A stretch of 64,000 nt of DNA from Micromonospora sp. WMMD812 (GTDB lineage Bacteria > Actinomycetota > Actinomycetes > Mycobacteriales > Micromonosporaceae), in NCBI RefSeq assembly GCF_027497215.1, contig NZ_CP114904.1:6106501-6170500 (forward strand). The letters run 5' to 3'. Under the pieces are notes generated by a model. The model had not been told where the DNA came from, made no database searches, and saw only the letters and a list, made by a program, of their open reading frames with translations. The position numbers and the translations under genes are program-made. This document shows positions 8,719-16,524 of the stretch, piece by piece (the stretch's first letter is position 1; each line of letters starts with the position of its first letter).

Positions 8719-9963
8719 TTGTCCACGAGAGACAGAGACCTGCGGGTCGGCATGGTCGGCTACGCGTTCATGGGCGCCGCGCACTCGCAGGCGTGGCGCA
8801 CCGTGAACCGGGTGTACGACCTGCCGGCGCGGGCCCGGATGTCGCTGATCTGCGGCCGGGACGCCGGGAAGGTGGCCGACGCCGCCGACCGGCTCGGCTG
8901 GGAGGCGTACACCACCGATTGGCGTGACCTGATCAGCCGGGACGACATCGACGTGGTCGACGTCTGCACGCCCGGCGACAGCCACGCCGAGATCGCGCTC
9001 GCCGCGCTGGCCGCCGGGAAGCATGTGCTGTGCGAGAAGCCGTTGGCCAACACGGTGCAGGAGGCGAGGGCGATGGCCGCCGCGGCGGCCACGGCCCAGG
9101 CCGCCGGGGTGCGGTCGATGTGCGGGTTCAACTACCGCCGGGTGCCCGCGGTCACGATGATGCGTCAGCTCATCGCCGAGGGACGGCTCGGGGTGATCCG
9201 ACACGTCCGCGCGACGTATCTGCAGGACTGGATCGTGGATCCGCAGTTCCCGCTGGTCTGGCGGCTGCAGAAGGACAGGGCGGGCTCGGGTGCGCTCGGT
9301 GACATCGGCGCGCACATCATCGACCTCACCCAGTACGTGACCGACCAGCGGATCACCGGGGTCAGCGCGGTGACCGAGACGTTCGTCCGGGAACGGCCGC
9401 TGTCGGCCGAGTCCAGCGGGCTGGCGGCCACGGCCGACGGCAACGGTGCGGGCGACGTCTCGGCCGCCGTCGACGGCCACGGCCCGGCCACCGGTCCGGT
9501 CACCGTGGACGACGCCGCGATCTTCGTGGCGCGGCTCGACGGTGGTGCGCTGGCCACGTACGAGGCGAGCCGGTTCGCCACCGGTCGCAAGAACGCCCTG
9601 CGTGTGGAGATCAACGGCTCGCTGGGCAGCCTGGTGTTCGACCTGGAACGCCTCAACGAGCTGGAGTTCTACGACGCGACGCTACCCACCGCCGAGCAGG
9701 GCTTCAGCCGCATCCTGGTGACCGAGGGCGACCACCCGTACATGTCGGCGTGGTGGCCGCCGGGCCACATCATCGGGTACGAGCACTCCTTCACCCACCA
9801 GATGCGGGACCTCATCGAGGCGATCGCCACCGGCGCCGACCCGGCGCCGTCCTTCGCCGACGCGTTGCAGGTCCAGCTGGTGCTGGACGCGGTGACCCGT
9901 TCGGCGGAGCTCGGTTCCTCGTGGACCGAGGTGGAGCCGGCGCTGACCGCGGTGGCCGTCTGA
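8719..9963 (+). CDS. Gfo/Idh/MocA family sugar oxidoreductase
   Basis: NAD(P)-dependent dehydrogenase of the glucose-fructose oxidoreductase / inositol 2-dehydrogenase family, 414 residues. The N-terminal Rossmann fold starts VGMVGYAFMGAAHSQAW. The CEKPLA motif and the GDIGAHIIDL helix with its catalytic histidine follow. A 40-residue Ala/Gly-rich insertion lies near residues 225-265, before VTVDDAAIFV. The start is TTG at 8719, set by GGGGGGAG just upstream. As the last gene of the operon it probably oxidises the sugar or cyclitol brought in by the transporter. Exact substrate and cofactor are undetermined. Confidence 0.9.
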   Translation: MSTRDRDLRVGMVGYAFMGAAHSQAWRTVNRVYDLPARARMSLICGRDAGKVADAADRLGWEAYTTDWRDLISRDDIDVVDVCTPGDSHAEIALAALAAGKHVLCEKPLANTVQEARAMAAAAATAQAAGVRSMCGFNYRRVPAVTMMRQLIAEGRLGVIRHVRATYLQDWIVDPQFPLVWRLQKDRAGSGALGDIGAHIIDLTQYVTDQRITGVSAVTETFVRERPLSAESSGLAATADGNGAGDVSAAVDGHGPATGPVTVDDAAIFVARLDGGALATYEASRFATGRKNALRVEINGSLGSLVFDLERLNELEFYDATLPTAEQGFSRILVTEGDHPYMSAWWPPGHIIGYEHSFTHQMRDLIEAIATGADPAPSFADALQVQLVLDAVTRSAELGSSWTEVEPALTAVAV

Positions 9964-9968
9964 CCGTC

Positions 9969-9998
9969 GGCCCGGCCGGGCGGATGTCCGGCCGGGCC
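9969..9998 (+). terminator. Hairpin after the sugar-uptake operon
   Basis: Perfect 11-base arms GGCCCGGCCGG (9969-9979) and CCGGCCGGGCC (9988-9998) with an eight-base loop, beginning five bases after the dehydrogenase stop. No T-run follows, as is common in actinomycetes. Confidence 0.65.
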
Positions 9999-10499
9999 CC
10001 CAGCCCTGACCCGTTCGCGGTGACGGAGATCCCCGCCGACACCGCCCCGAGAAGCTTTCCGGACCGACCGGCGAGGGACCGGCCGCGGTTGCGCCCCGCG
10101 GCCGGGACGAGGTCGGGCCCGGAGGGCGTGCAGCCGGGCCCGCGGCCCGGTGGCGCACGAGCAGGACGGCCGTCCGGTGCGGCCGGACCGGGATTCCCCG
10201 GCCGCACCGGAGGGCCGCCACCACCTCGACGATCCGGAGGAGCAGATGGCACCGCCCGCCTCTCGCGCGACCGTCACCGACCAGATCCGCCGACCCGCGG
10301 CGGACCGCGACTGCTGAGACGTCCGGCCGGGGCGTGCCACGCTCCGGCGTACCGGATGCGGGGGAGGCAGGGTCGAGACGCCGACCGACCCTGCCTGCCA
10401 GCCTCGTCCGCTCGGACCGCGTCGGGAGCCGGTCCGGCGCCGTCGCCGCCGACTTCGACGCCGGACCGTCCTCGGCACGGGACGGGCGGACGGGGCCCA
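9999..10499. other. Long GC-rich intergenic stretch, no gene seen
   Basis: About 500 bases between the sugar-uptake terminator and the AT-rich promoter region of the next operon. Open frames here are Arg/Pro/Gly-rich on every strand, lack plausible ribosome sites and show no family resemblance. I see no gene or RNA. Confidence 0.5.
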
Positions 10500-10570
10500 T
10501 CCGAACACATCCATGTTTTCGGGACCATCTATATCTTTCGGAATCAAATTCTGATATCAAGATAATTCGA
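10500..10570 (+). promoter_or_regulatory. AT-rich promoter region of the Ebo-like operon
   Basis: A 70-base island of much lower GC content than its surroundings, containing TTTCGGAATCAAATTCTG and the palindrome TGATATCA (about 10551-10558). It ends about 35 bases before the first gene of the eight-gene operon. I infer the promoter and perhaps an operator here; no clear -35/-10 pair can be assigned. Confidence 0.45.
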
Positions 10571-10605
10571 TGCACAACGGTCCTCCTGACCGGGGAAGGG
10601 GCGCC

Positions 10606-11772
10606 ATGCGTACGGGTGTCTGGCTGGTGGGGGCGCGTGGTTCGGTCGCGACCACCAGCATCGTCGGAGGGCTCGCGCTGCGAGCCGGCCTCGCCGGGCC
10701 GACCGGCTGCGTCACCGAACTGCCCCAGCTGCGCGGCCCCGCCCTGCCGGCCTTCGCCGACCTGGTCTTCGGCGGCCACGACGTGGTCACCACCCCGCTC
10801 TGCAAGCGGGCCGAGGCGCTCGCCGCCAGCGGGGTGCTGCCCGGCCGGCTGGTCGCCGCCCTCCCCGACGAGCTCGCCGCGGTCGAGGACGAGCTGCGTC
10901 CCGCGCCGACCGGGGCGAGCCAGGCCGACCGGGCGGCCGCCACCGTCCGGGACCTCACCGACTTCCGCGAGCGACACCGGCTCGACCGGGTGGTCGTGGT
11001 CAACGTCTCGGCCACCGAGCCCGCCGCCCGACCGCACCCCGGGCACGCCGATCCGGCCGCCCTGCGCGATGCCCTGGCCGGCCCGGACGAGGTGCTGCCG
11101 GCCAGTTCGCTCTACGCGTTCGCGGCGCTGACGGCCGGCTGCCCGTACGTCGACTTCACCCCGTCCACCGGGGCCCGGCTGCCGGCGCTGCACACGCTCG
11201 CGGTCGAGCGCGGGCTGCCTTACGCCGGGCACGACGGCAAGACCGGGGAGACCCTGGTGAAGTCGGTGCTCGCCCCGATGTTCGCGATGCGGCACCTGAC
11301 CGTGCGCTCCTGGTCCGGGGTCAACCTGCTCGGCGGCGGCGACGGCGCCAACCTGGCCGATCCGGCCGCCAACGCGGCCAAGGTGGAGAGCAAGCAGCGC
11401 GTGCTCGGCGAGACGCTCGGCTACGTGCCGCAGGGCGACACCCGGATCGACTTCGTCGAGGAGCTGGGCGACTTCAAGACCGCCTGGGACCTCATCACGT
11501 TCTCCGGCTTCCTCGGCACCGGGATGCGGATGGAGTTCACCTGGCACGGTTGCGACTCGGCGCTCGCCGCGCCGCTGGTGCTCGACCTGGCCCGGCTCAC
11601 GGCCGCCGCGCACGCCGCCGGCCGGGTCGGCCCGCTGGCCGAGCTGGCGTTCTTCTTCAAGGACCCGCTCGGCGCGCCCACCCACTCGCTCGCCGAGCAG
11701 TGGACCCGGCTGACGGAGTTCACCCGCCAGCTGCACGCCGGGCGGGAGAGCGCCGATGGCCACGCTGGCTGA
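10606..11772 (+). CDS. Inositol-3-phosphate synthase-like cyclase
   Basis: A 388-residue homologue of myo-inositol-1-phosphate synthase, which converts glucose 6-phosphate to inositol phosphate through an NAD-dependent oxidation, aldol closure and reduction. Visible signatures: the N-terminal NAD loop GARGSVATT, SGVNLLGGGDGANLADP, the KVESKQRVL lysine region and RIDFVEELGDFKTAWD. Start at ATG 10606, after GGGGAAGGGG. It is the first gene of the operon and overlaps the prenyltransferase gene by 17 bases. In cyanobacterial Ebo clusters this place belongs to EboD, a dehydroquinate-synthase-like cyclase. Both are NAD-dependent sugar-phosphate cyclases, so the protein may supply a cyclitol phosphate. 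The true substrate is unproven. Confidence 0.85.
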   Translation: MRTGVWLVGARGSVATTSIVGGLALRAGLAGPTGCVTELPQLRGPALPAFADLVFGGHDVVTTPLCKRAEALAASGVLPGRLVAALPDELAAVEDELRPAPTGASQADRAAATVRDLTDFRERHRLDRVVVVNVSATEPAARPHPGHADPAALRDALAGPDEVLPASSLYAFAALTAGCPYVDFTPSTGARLPALHTLAVERGLPYAGHDGKTGETLVKSVLAPMFAMRHLTVRSWSGVNLLGGGDGANLADPAANAAKVESKQRVLGETLGYVPQGDTRIDFVEELGDFKTAWDLITFSGFLGTGMRMEFTWHGCDSALAAPLVLDLARLTAAAHAAGRVGPLAELAFFFKDPLGAPTHSLAEQWTRLTEFTRQLHAGRESADGHAG

Positions 11773-12772
11773 CCTGGCCGAGCTGGTCCGGGCGCCGGCG
11801 GCGCTCTCGGTGCCCGGTGACGTGGTCGCCGGGGCCGCCGCGGCCGGGGCGCTCGACCGGCGTACGCCCGCCCTGGCCGGCGCCTCGGTGCTGCTCTACT
11901 GGGCCGGCATGGCCGCCAACGACTGGGCCGACCGGCGCCTGGACGCCGTCGAGCGGCCGGAGCGGCCGATCCCCAGCGGCCGGGTCCAGCCCGCCGCCGC
12001 GGTCGGTCTCGCCGCCGGCCTCACCGCCGCCGGGCTCGGGCTGGCCGCCGCCGCGGGCGGCCGGCGGGCGGCGGCGGTCGCGGTGCCGCTGGCCGCGGCC
12101 GTCTGGGGCTACGACCTGAGGGCGAAGAACACCGCCGCCGGCCCGGCCGTGATGGCCGCCTGCCGAGGGCTGGACGTGCTGCTCGGCGCCACCGGCGGGC
12201 GGCTGGCCCGCGCCCTGCCGGCGGCGTTGACCGTGGCCGCGCACACCTGGACGGTCACCGCGCTCTCCCGTCGGGAGGTCAGCGGCACCGACGCCACGCT
12301 GCCGCTGGGCACCCTCGCCGGCACCGCGCTGGTCGCCGCGAGCGCCGCCGCCGTACCCCGCCGGCACCCGCGTCGGGCGATTCCGCACCGGGGCCCGGAC
12401 GATGCCGGCGCCCACCCCGCCCAGGACCGTGCCGCGGCCCGTCGGGATCCGGGCCGCGGCACGCCACGGCGGATCTCCGCCTGGGACGCCGGCGCGGCGG
12501 CCCCGTCCCGGTCCCGCCGCGGAGCCCTCGCCGCCGCGCTGCCCGCGGCGCTGGCCGCCTGGTACGCGGCCGGCTACGGCGCCGCGCAGGCCCGGGTGGT
12601 CGCCGAGCCGACCGCGGGCCGGGTGCGGGCCGCGGTCGGCGCCGGGATCACCGGGTTGCCCGCTCTGCAGGGCGCGCTGACCGCGCGCGGCGGCGCCGGG
12701 CTGCTGGGGCTCGCGGTCGCCGCGGCGGCGCCGCTGGGTCGCCGGCTCGCCCGGAAGGTGTCGCCGACATGA
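11756..12772 (+). CDS. EboC-like UbiA family prenyltransferase
   Basis: A 338-residue membrane protein related to UbiA prenyltransferases and to the actinobacterial SCO3242 group. The first Asp-rich motif is intact (NDWADRRLDAVERPERP, near residue 50). The second is modified to YDLRAKNT. About eight hydrophobic helices are visible, interrupted near residues 200-250 by a polar, Arg/Pro-rich linker that contains a perfect DNA inverted repeat. UbiA enzymes move a prenyl chain from its diphosphate to a small acceptor in the membrane. The polyprenyl synthase at the operon end could supply the donor. Named by its operon context; acceptor unknown. Confidence 0.82.
   Translation: MATLADLAELVRAPAALSVPGDVVAGAAAAGALDRRTPALAGASVLLYWAGMAANDWADRRLDAVERPERPIPSGRVQPAAAVGLAAGLTAAGLGLAAAAGGRRAAAVAVPLAAAVWGYDLRAKNTAAGPAVMAACRGLDVLLGATGGRLARALPAALTVAAHTWTVTALSRREVSGTDATLPLGTLAGTALVAASAAAVPRRHPRRAIPHRGPDDAGAHPAQDRAAARRDPGRGTPRRISAWDAGAAAPSRSRRGALAAALPAALAAWYAAGYGAAQARVVAEPTAGRVRAAVGAGITGLPALQGALTARGGAGLLGLAVAAAAPLGRRLARKVSPT
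12429..12462. repeat. Perfect inverted repeat inside the eboC-like gene
   Basis: Arms GTGCCGCGGCCCG (12429-12441) and its exact complement (12450-12462), loop eight bases. It lies in the part of the gene encoding a polar Arg/Pro-rich linker between membrane helices. It looks like an inserted hairpin or a structural attenuator rather than conserved coding sequence. Confidence 0.7.
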
Positions 12773-13671
12773 CCGCGCCCCGCCTCGGCTACGGCACCAA
12801 CGGGTTCGCCAACCACCGGCTGGACGACGCGCTCGCCGTGCTCGCCGACCTCGGCTACGTCGGGGTGGCGCTCACCCTGGACCACGACCACCTCGATCCG
12901 TTCGCGCCGGCCCTGGTGCGGCGGGTGTCCGCCGTCCGCCGCCGGCTGGAGGCCCTCGGCCTCGCGGTGGTCGTCGAGACGGGCGCCCGTTACCTGCTCG
13001 ACCCGTGGCACAAGCACGCGCCGACCCTGCTGCACGACGACCCCACCCGGCGGATCGAGTTCCTGCGCCGGGCCGTGCGGATCGGCGCCGACCTGGGTGC
13101 GGAGGCCGTGTCGTTCTGGGCCGGCGTACGCCCCGAGGCCGTCCCGCCGCGGACCGCCTGGGACCGGCTGGTCGCCGGGTGCGCCACGGTGGTCGACGCG
13201 GCCGACCGGGTCGGCGTGCCGCTGGGCTTCGAGCCGGAGCCAGGCATGCTGGTCGAGGACATCGCCGGCTGGCGCCGGTTGCGTACCGGGCTCGACGACC
13301 CGGGCTGCTTCGGCATCACCCTCGACATCGGACACTGTCGCTGCCTGGAGCCGTGGTCCGCGCCCCGGTGCGTGCACGAGGTGGCGGAGCACCTGGTCAA
13401 CGTCCAGATCGACGACATGCGCCGGGGTGTGCACGAACACCTCGAGTTCGGCGAAGGCGAGATCGACTTCCCGCCCGTGCTGCGCGCGCTGGACGACGCC
13501 GGCTACCGCGGCCTGGTCGCCGTGGAGTTGCCCCGGCACTCGCACGCCGCGCCCGCCGTGGCGGCCCGGTCGCTGGACTTCCTGCGCGCCGCGGCGGCGG
13601 CCGTCGCACCGCCCCTCAGCTCCGCACCCGTCGACGCGTCACCGGCCGGAGAGGCCGCGGTGCGTATGTAG
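12769..13671 (+). CDS. Xylose-isomerase-like TIM barrel protein
   Basis: A 300-residue member of the AP-endonuclease-2 / sugar phosphate isomerase family, overlapping the previous gene by four bases (ATGA). The barrel shows the usual metal-site clusters: FEPEPG, LDIGHC, QIDDMRRGVHEHLEFGEG and a C-terminal VELPRHSH. Members epimerise or isomerise sugars and cyclitols with a divalent metal. In this operon it may act on the product of the inositol-phosphate-synthase-like enzyme. It is a second, shorter relative of EboE (15334-16524) in the same operon. Confidence 0.85.
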   Translation: MTAPRLGYGTNGFANHRLDDALAVLADLGYVGVALTLDHDHLDPFAPALVRRVSAVRRRLEALGLAVVVETGARYLLDPWHKHAPTLLHDDPTRRIEFLRRAVRIGADLGAEAVSFWAGVRPEAVPPRTAWDRLVAGCATVVDAADRVGVPLGFEPEPGMLVEDIAGWRRLRTGLDDPGCFGITLDIGHCRCLEPWSAPRCVHEVAEHLVNVQIDDMRRGVHEHLEFGEGEIDFPPVLRALDDAGYRGLVAVELPRHSHAAPAVAARSLDFLRAAAAAVAPPLSSAPVDASPAGEAAVRM

Positions 13672-13802
13672 GTGCGGAGCAGGGGGTCCGGGACGTCCCG
13701 CGCCGCCGCCGTGGCACCGGCGCAGCGGCGGGCCGGGCAGACCCGGCGGCCATGCGAGATCGTGCCGGCTCCGGTCCGGAGCCGGCGCCGAGGGGAGGCA
13801 CC

Positions 13803-14474
13803 ATGACACCGGATCAGCTCCGGGCGGCCCTGCGGGGCGTACCCGATCCCGACTGGCTGGACACGGCGCTGCGCGCGGTGGCGACGGAACCGGCGACCAT
13901 CACCCGGTTCTTCCCGGCCGCCGGCCGGCGCTGCGGCCGCCACGACCTGCCCGCCCTGCCCGGTTGGACCGCCGACGAGGCCGCCCGCGCGCTGCTGCTC
14001 ACCGCGCTGCCGACCGACCACGCCCGGTACGCCGACGTCCTGTACCAACAGGGCGACGCGGCGGAGCGGCGGGCGGTGCTCAAGGCGCTGCCGCTGCTGC
14101 CGGTCGGCACGGCCGGGGTGCCCCTGCTGCACGACGCCATCCGCACCAACGACACCCGGCTGGTCGCCGCGGCCCTCGGCCCGTACGCCCGGCACCTCGA
14201 CCCGGCCGCCTGGCGGCAGGCGGTGCTGAAGTGCGTGTTCATGGCGGTGCCGCTGGCCGGGGTCGCCGACGTCGACGCCCGTGCCGACGGCGAGCTGGCC
14301 GTCATGCTGGCCGGCCTGGCCGCCGAACGACAGGCCGCCGGCCGCACCATGCCCGACGACGCCATCGACCTGCTCGACCGGCTCACCGCCGGCCGGGCGA
14401 CCATCGCCGGTCCCGCCGGCGGATCCGACCGCGCCGACGCGCGATCCGACCGGCTCAGCGCACAGGAGGCGTGA
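13803..14474 (+). CDS. EboA domain protein
   Basis: A 223-residue soluble, helix-rich protein resembling EboA, the first-named but biochemically uncharacterised member of the Ebo cluster. Diagnostic-looking segments are DHARYADVLYQQGDAAERRAVLKALPLL and IRTNDTRLVAAALGPYA followed by LDPAAWRQAVLKCVFMAVPL, suggestive of HEAT-like helical repeats. The start at ATG 13803 follows GAGGGGAGG. A 131-base gap separates it from the isomerase gene, the only sizeable gap in the operon. Its stop overlaps the EboB start by one base. Recognition rests on these segments plus the flanking TatD, EboE and phosphodiesterase genes. Confidence 0.82.
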   Translation: MTPDQLRAALRGVPDPDWLDTALRAVATEPATITRFFPAAGRRCGRHDLPALPGWTADEAARALLLTALPTDHARYADVLYQQGDAAERRAVLKALPLLPVGTAGVPLLHDAIRTNDTRLVAAALGPYARHLDPAAWRQAVLKCVFMAVPLAGVADVDARADGELAVMLAGLAAERQAAGRTMPDDAIDLLDRLTAGRATIAGPAGGSDRADARSDRLSAQEA

Positions 14475-15334
14475 TGCGCATCTTCGACCCGCACATCCAC
14501 ATGACCTCGCGGACGACCGACGACTACGAGCGGATGGCGGCGGCCGGCGTCCGCGCGATCGTGGAGCCGGCGTTCTGGCTGGGGCAGCCGCGCACCAGCG
14601 CCGCCTCGTTCACCGACTACTTCGACTCGCTCATCGGCTGGGAGCCGTTCCGCGCCGGGCAGTTCGGCGTCCGGCACCACGCGACGATCGCGCTGAACCC
14701 GAAGGAGGCCAACGACCCGCGCTGCCGGAAGGTGCTCGACCTGCTGCCCCGCTACCTCGACAAGGACGGTGTGGTGGCGGTCGGAGAGATCGGCTACGAC
14801 TCGATGACGCCGGAGGAGGACGAGGCCTTCGCCGCCCAGCTCGCCCTGGCCGTGGCGCACGATCTGCCGGCGCTGGTGCACACCCCGCACCGGGACAAGG
14901 CCCGCGGTGTGGAGCGCAGCCTCGCGGTGGTCCGCGAGGCCGGCATCGAACCCGGCCGGGTGGTGGTCGACCACCTCAACGAGGTGACCGTGAAGCTGGT
15001 CCGGGACACCGGCTGCTGGCTCGGCTTCTCGATCTACCCGGACACCAAGATGTCGCCGCCGCGGATGGTCGAGCTGCTGCGGGCGTACGGGACCGAGCGG
15101 ATGCTGGTCAACTCGGCGGCTGACTGGGGCCGGTCGGACCCGCTGCTCACCCGGGCCACCGCGGAGGCGATGCTGCTGGCCGGGTTCAACGACGACGACG
15201 TCGACCGGGTGCTCTGGCGCAACCCGGTGGAGTTCTACGGCCAGTCCGGCCGGCTCGACCTCAGCGACCTCGCCGACGCCGCCCCGCCGGCCGGCACCTT
15301 CGCCGGCAACTCGATCCTGCGCGGAGGCAGCTGA
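14474..15334 (+). CDS. EboB-like TatD family hydrolase
   Basis: A 286-residue metal-dependent hydrolase of the TatD amidohydrolase group. It starts MRIFDPHIHMTSRTTDDYERM, with the HxH metal pair (HIH) at residues 7-9. It then shows VAVGEIGYD (metal-bridging Glu), ALVHTPHRDK (His) and VDHLNE (His), and ends with a VNSAADWGRSDPLL segment carrying the last Asp. TatD proteins are nucleases or phosphoester/amide hydrolases; the Ebo member has no known substrate. One-base overlaps with both neighbours indicate translational coupling. Confidence 0.87.
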   Translation: MRIFDPHIHMTSRTTDDYERMAAAGVRAIVEPAFWLGQPRTSAASFTDYFDSLIGWEPFRAGQFGVRHHATIALNPKEANDPRCRKVLDLLPRYLDKDGVVAVGEIGYDSMTPEEDEAFAAQLALAVAHDLPALVHTPHRDKARGVERSLAVVREAGIEPGRVVVDHLNEVTVKLVRDTGCWLGFSIYPDTKMSPPRMVELLRAYGTERMLVNSAADWGRSDPLLTRATAEAMLLAGFNDDDVDRVLWRNPVEFYGQSGRLDLSDLADAAPPAGTFAGNSILRGGS

Positions 15335-16524
15335 TGCGGCTGCGACATCCGGGAGGCGAGACCGTCCATCTCGGCTACTGCACCAACGTGCACCCGGCCG
15401 AGGACCTCGCCGGCATCCTCGCCCAACTGGACACGTACGCGGTCCCCGTCCGGGAGGCGATCGGGGCCGACCTGCTCGGCCTGGGGCTGTGGTTGGCCGC
15501 CCCGGTCGCCGCGGAGCTGGCCGGCGACCCGGCAACGCGCCTCGGCCTGCGGTCGGAACTGGACGCCCGGGGGTTGGAGGTGGTCACCCTCAACGGCTTC
15601 CCCTACGCGGCCTTCCAGGCCCCGGTGGTCAAGGGTGACGTGTATCACCCCGACTGGACCACCCCGGACCGGCTGGCGTACACCCTCGACCTGGCCCGCG
15701 TGCTTGCCGACCTGCTGCCCGACGACGCGGCCCGCGGCTCGATCTCCACCCTGCCGCTGGCCTGGCGGTCGCCCTGGGACGGCGCCCGTGCCGAGGCGTG
15801 CCGACGCCGGCTCGACCAACTCTCGGCCGGTCTCGCCGCGGTGGAGCGGGACACCGGCCGGCGGATCCGGGTCGGCTTCGAGCCGGAACCCGGATGCCTG
15901 GTGGAGAGCACGAAACAATCCGCCGCGATACTGTCCGGCGTGGACAATGATCGACTCGGCGTCTGTGTGGACCTCGCGCACCTCGCCTGCGCCTGGGAGG
16001 ACCCGGCGGAGGCCCTCGCGCGGCTGCACGCGGCCGGCCTGCCGGTGGTGAAGGTGCAGGTCTCGGCCGCGCTGGAGGCGGCCGACCCGGCCGCCTCCGC
16101 CGAGGCGCTGCGACGCTGGGTCGAGCCCCGGTTCCTGCACCAGACCCGGGGCGCCGGCTGCGCGGGCACCACCGACCCGGCCGACCCGGCGTACGCGGCC
16201 GACGACCTGGACGCCGCCCTCGACGCGGCGCTGCCCGGGCCGTGGCGGGTGCACTACCACGTGCCGCTGCACGCCCCGCCCGAGCCGCCGCTGGACTCGA
16301 CGTTGCCGGTGCTGCGCGCCGCGCTGGCCGCGCTCTACGCCGGCCCGGACGCCGGCTGCGACCACCTGGACGTAGAGACGTACACCTGGGGGGTGCTCCC
16401 GGAGGCGCGCCGGCCGCGCACCGACGCGGAGCTGGCCGCCGGGATCGCGGCGGAGCTGGCCTTCGCCCGCCACGAGCTGGCCGCGCTCGGCCTCACGCCA
16501 CTGGGAAGCGAGGTGCCGGCATGA
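15334..16524 (+). CDS. EboE-like TIM barrel protein
   Basis: A 396-residue xylose-isomerase-like barrel of the metabolite-traffic EboE group, larger than ordinary sugar isomerases. Characteristic segments are HLGYCTNVHPAEDL at the start, TLNGFPYAAFQAPVVKGDVY near residue 90, FEPEPGCLVEST and GVCVDLAHLACAWEDP. In cyanobacteria the Ebo cluster is needed for moving the scytonemin precursor to the periplasm, but the reaction of EboE is unknown. It follows EboB with a one-base overlap and overlaps the phosphodiesterase gene by four bases. Confidence 0.88.
   Translation: MRLRHPGGETVHLGYCTNVHPAEDLAGILAQLDTYAVPVREAIGADLLGLGLWLAAPVAAELAGDPATRLGLRSELDARGLEVVTLNGFPYAAFQAPVVKGDVYHPDWTTPDRLAYTLDLARVLADLLPDDAARGSISTLPLAWRSPWDGARAEACRRRLDQLSAGLAAVERDTGRRIRVGFEPEPGCLVESTKQSAAILSGVDNDRLGVCVDLAHLACAWEDPAEALARLHAAGLPVVKVQVSAALEAADPAASAEALRRWVEPRFLHQTRGAGCAGTTDPADPAYAADDLDAALDAALPGPWRVHYHVPLHAPPEPPLDSTLPVLRAALAALYAGPDAGCDHLDVETYTWGVLPEARRPRTDAELAAGIAAELAFARHELAALGLTPLGSEVPA

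Noticed and set aside
9669..11763. Long minus-strand frames opposite the dehydrogenase and the inositol-synthase-like gene
   Set aside because: Arg/Gly/Pro-rich shadows created by high GC content; they run through well-supported genes on the other strand.
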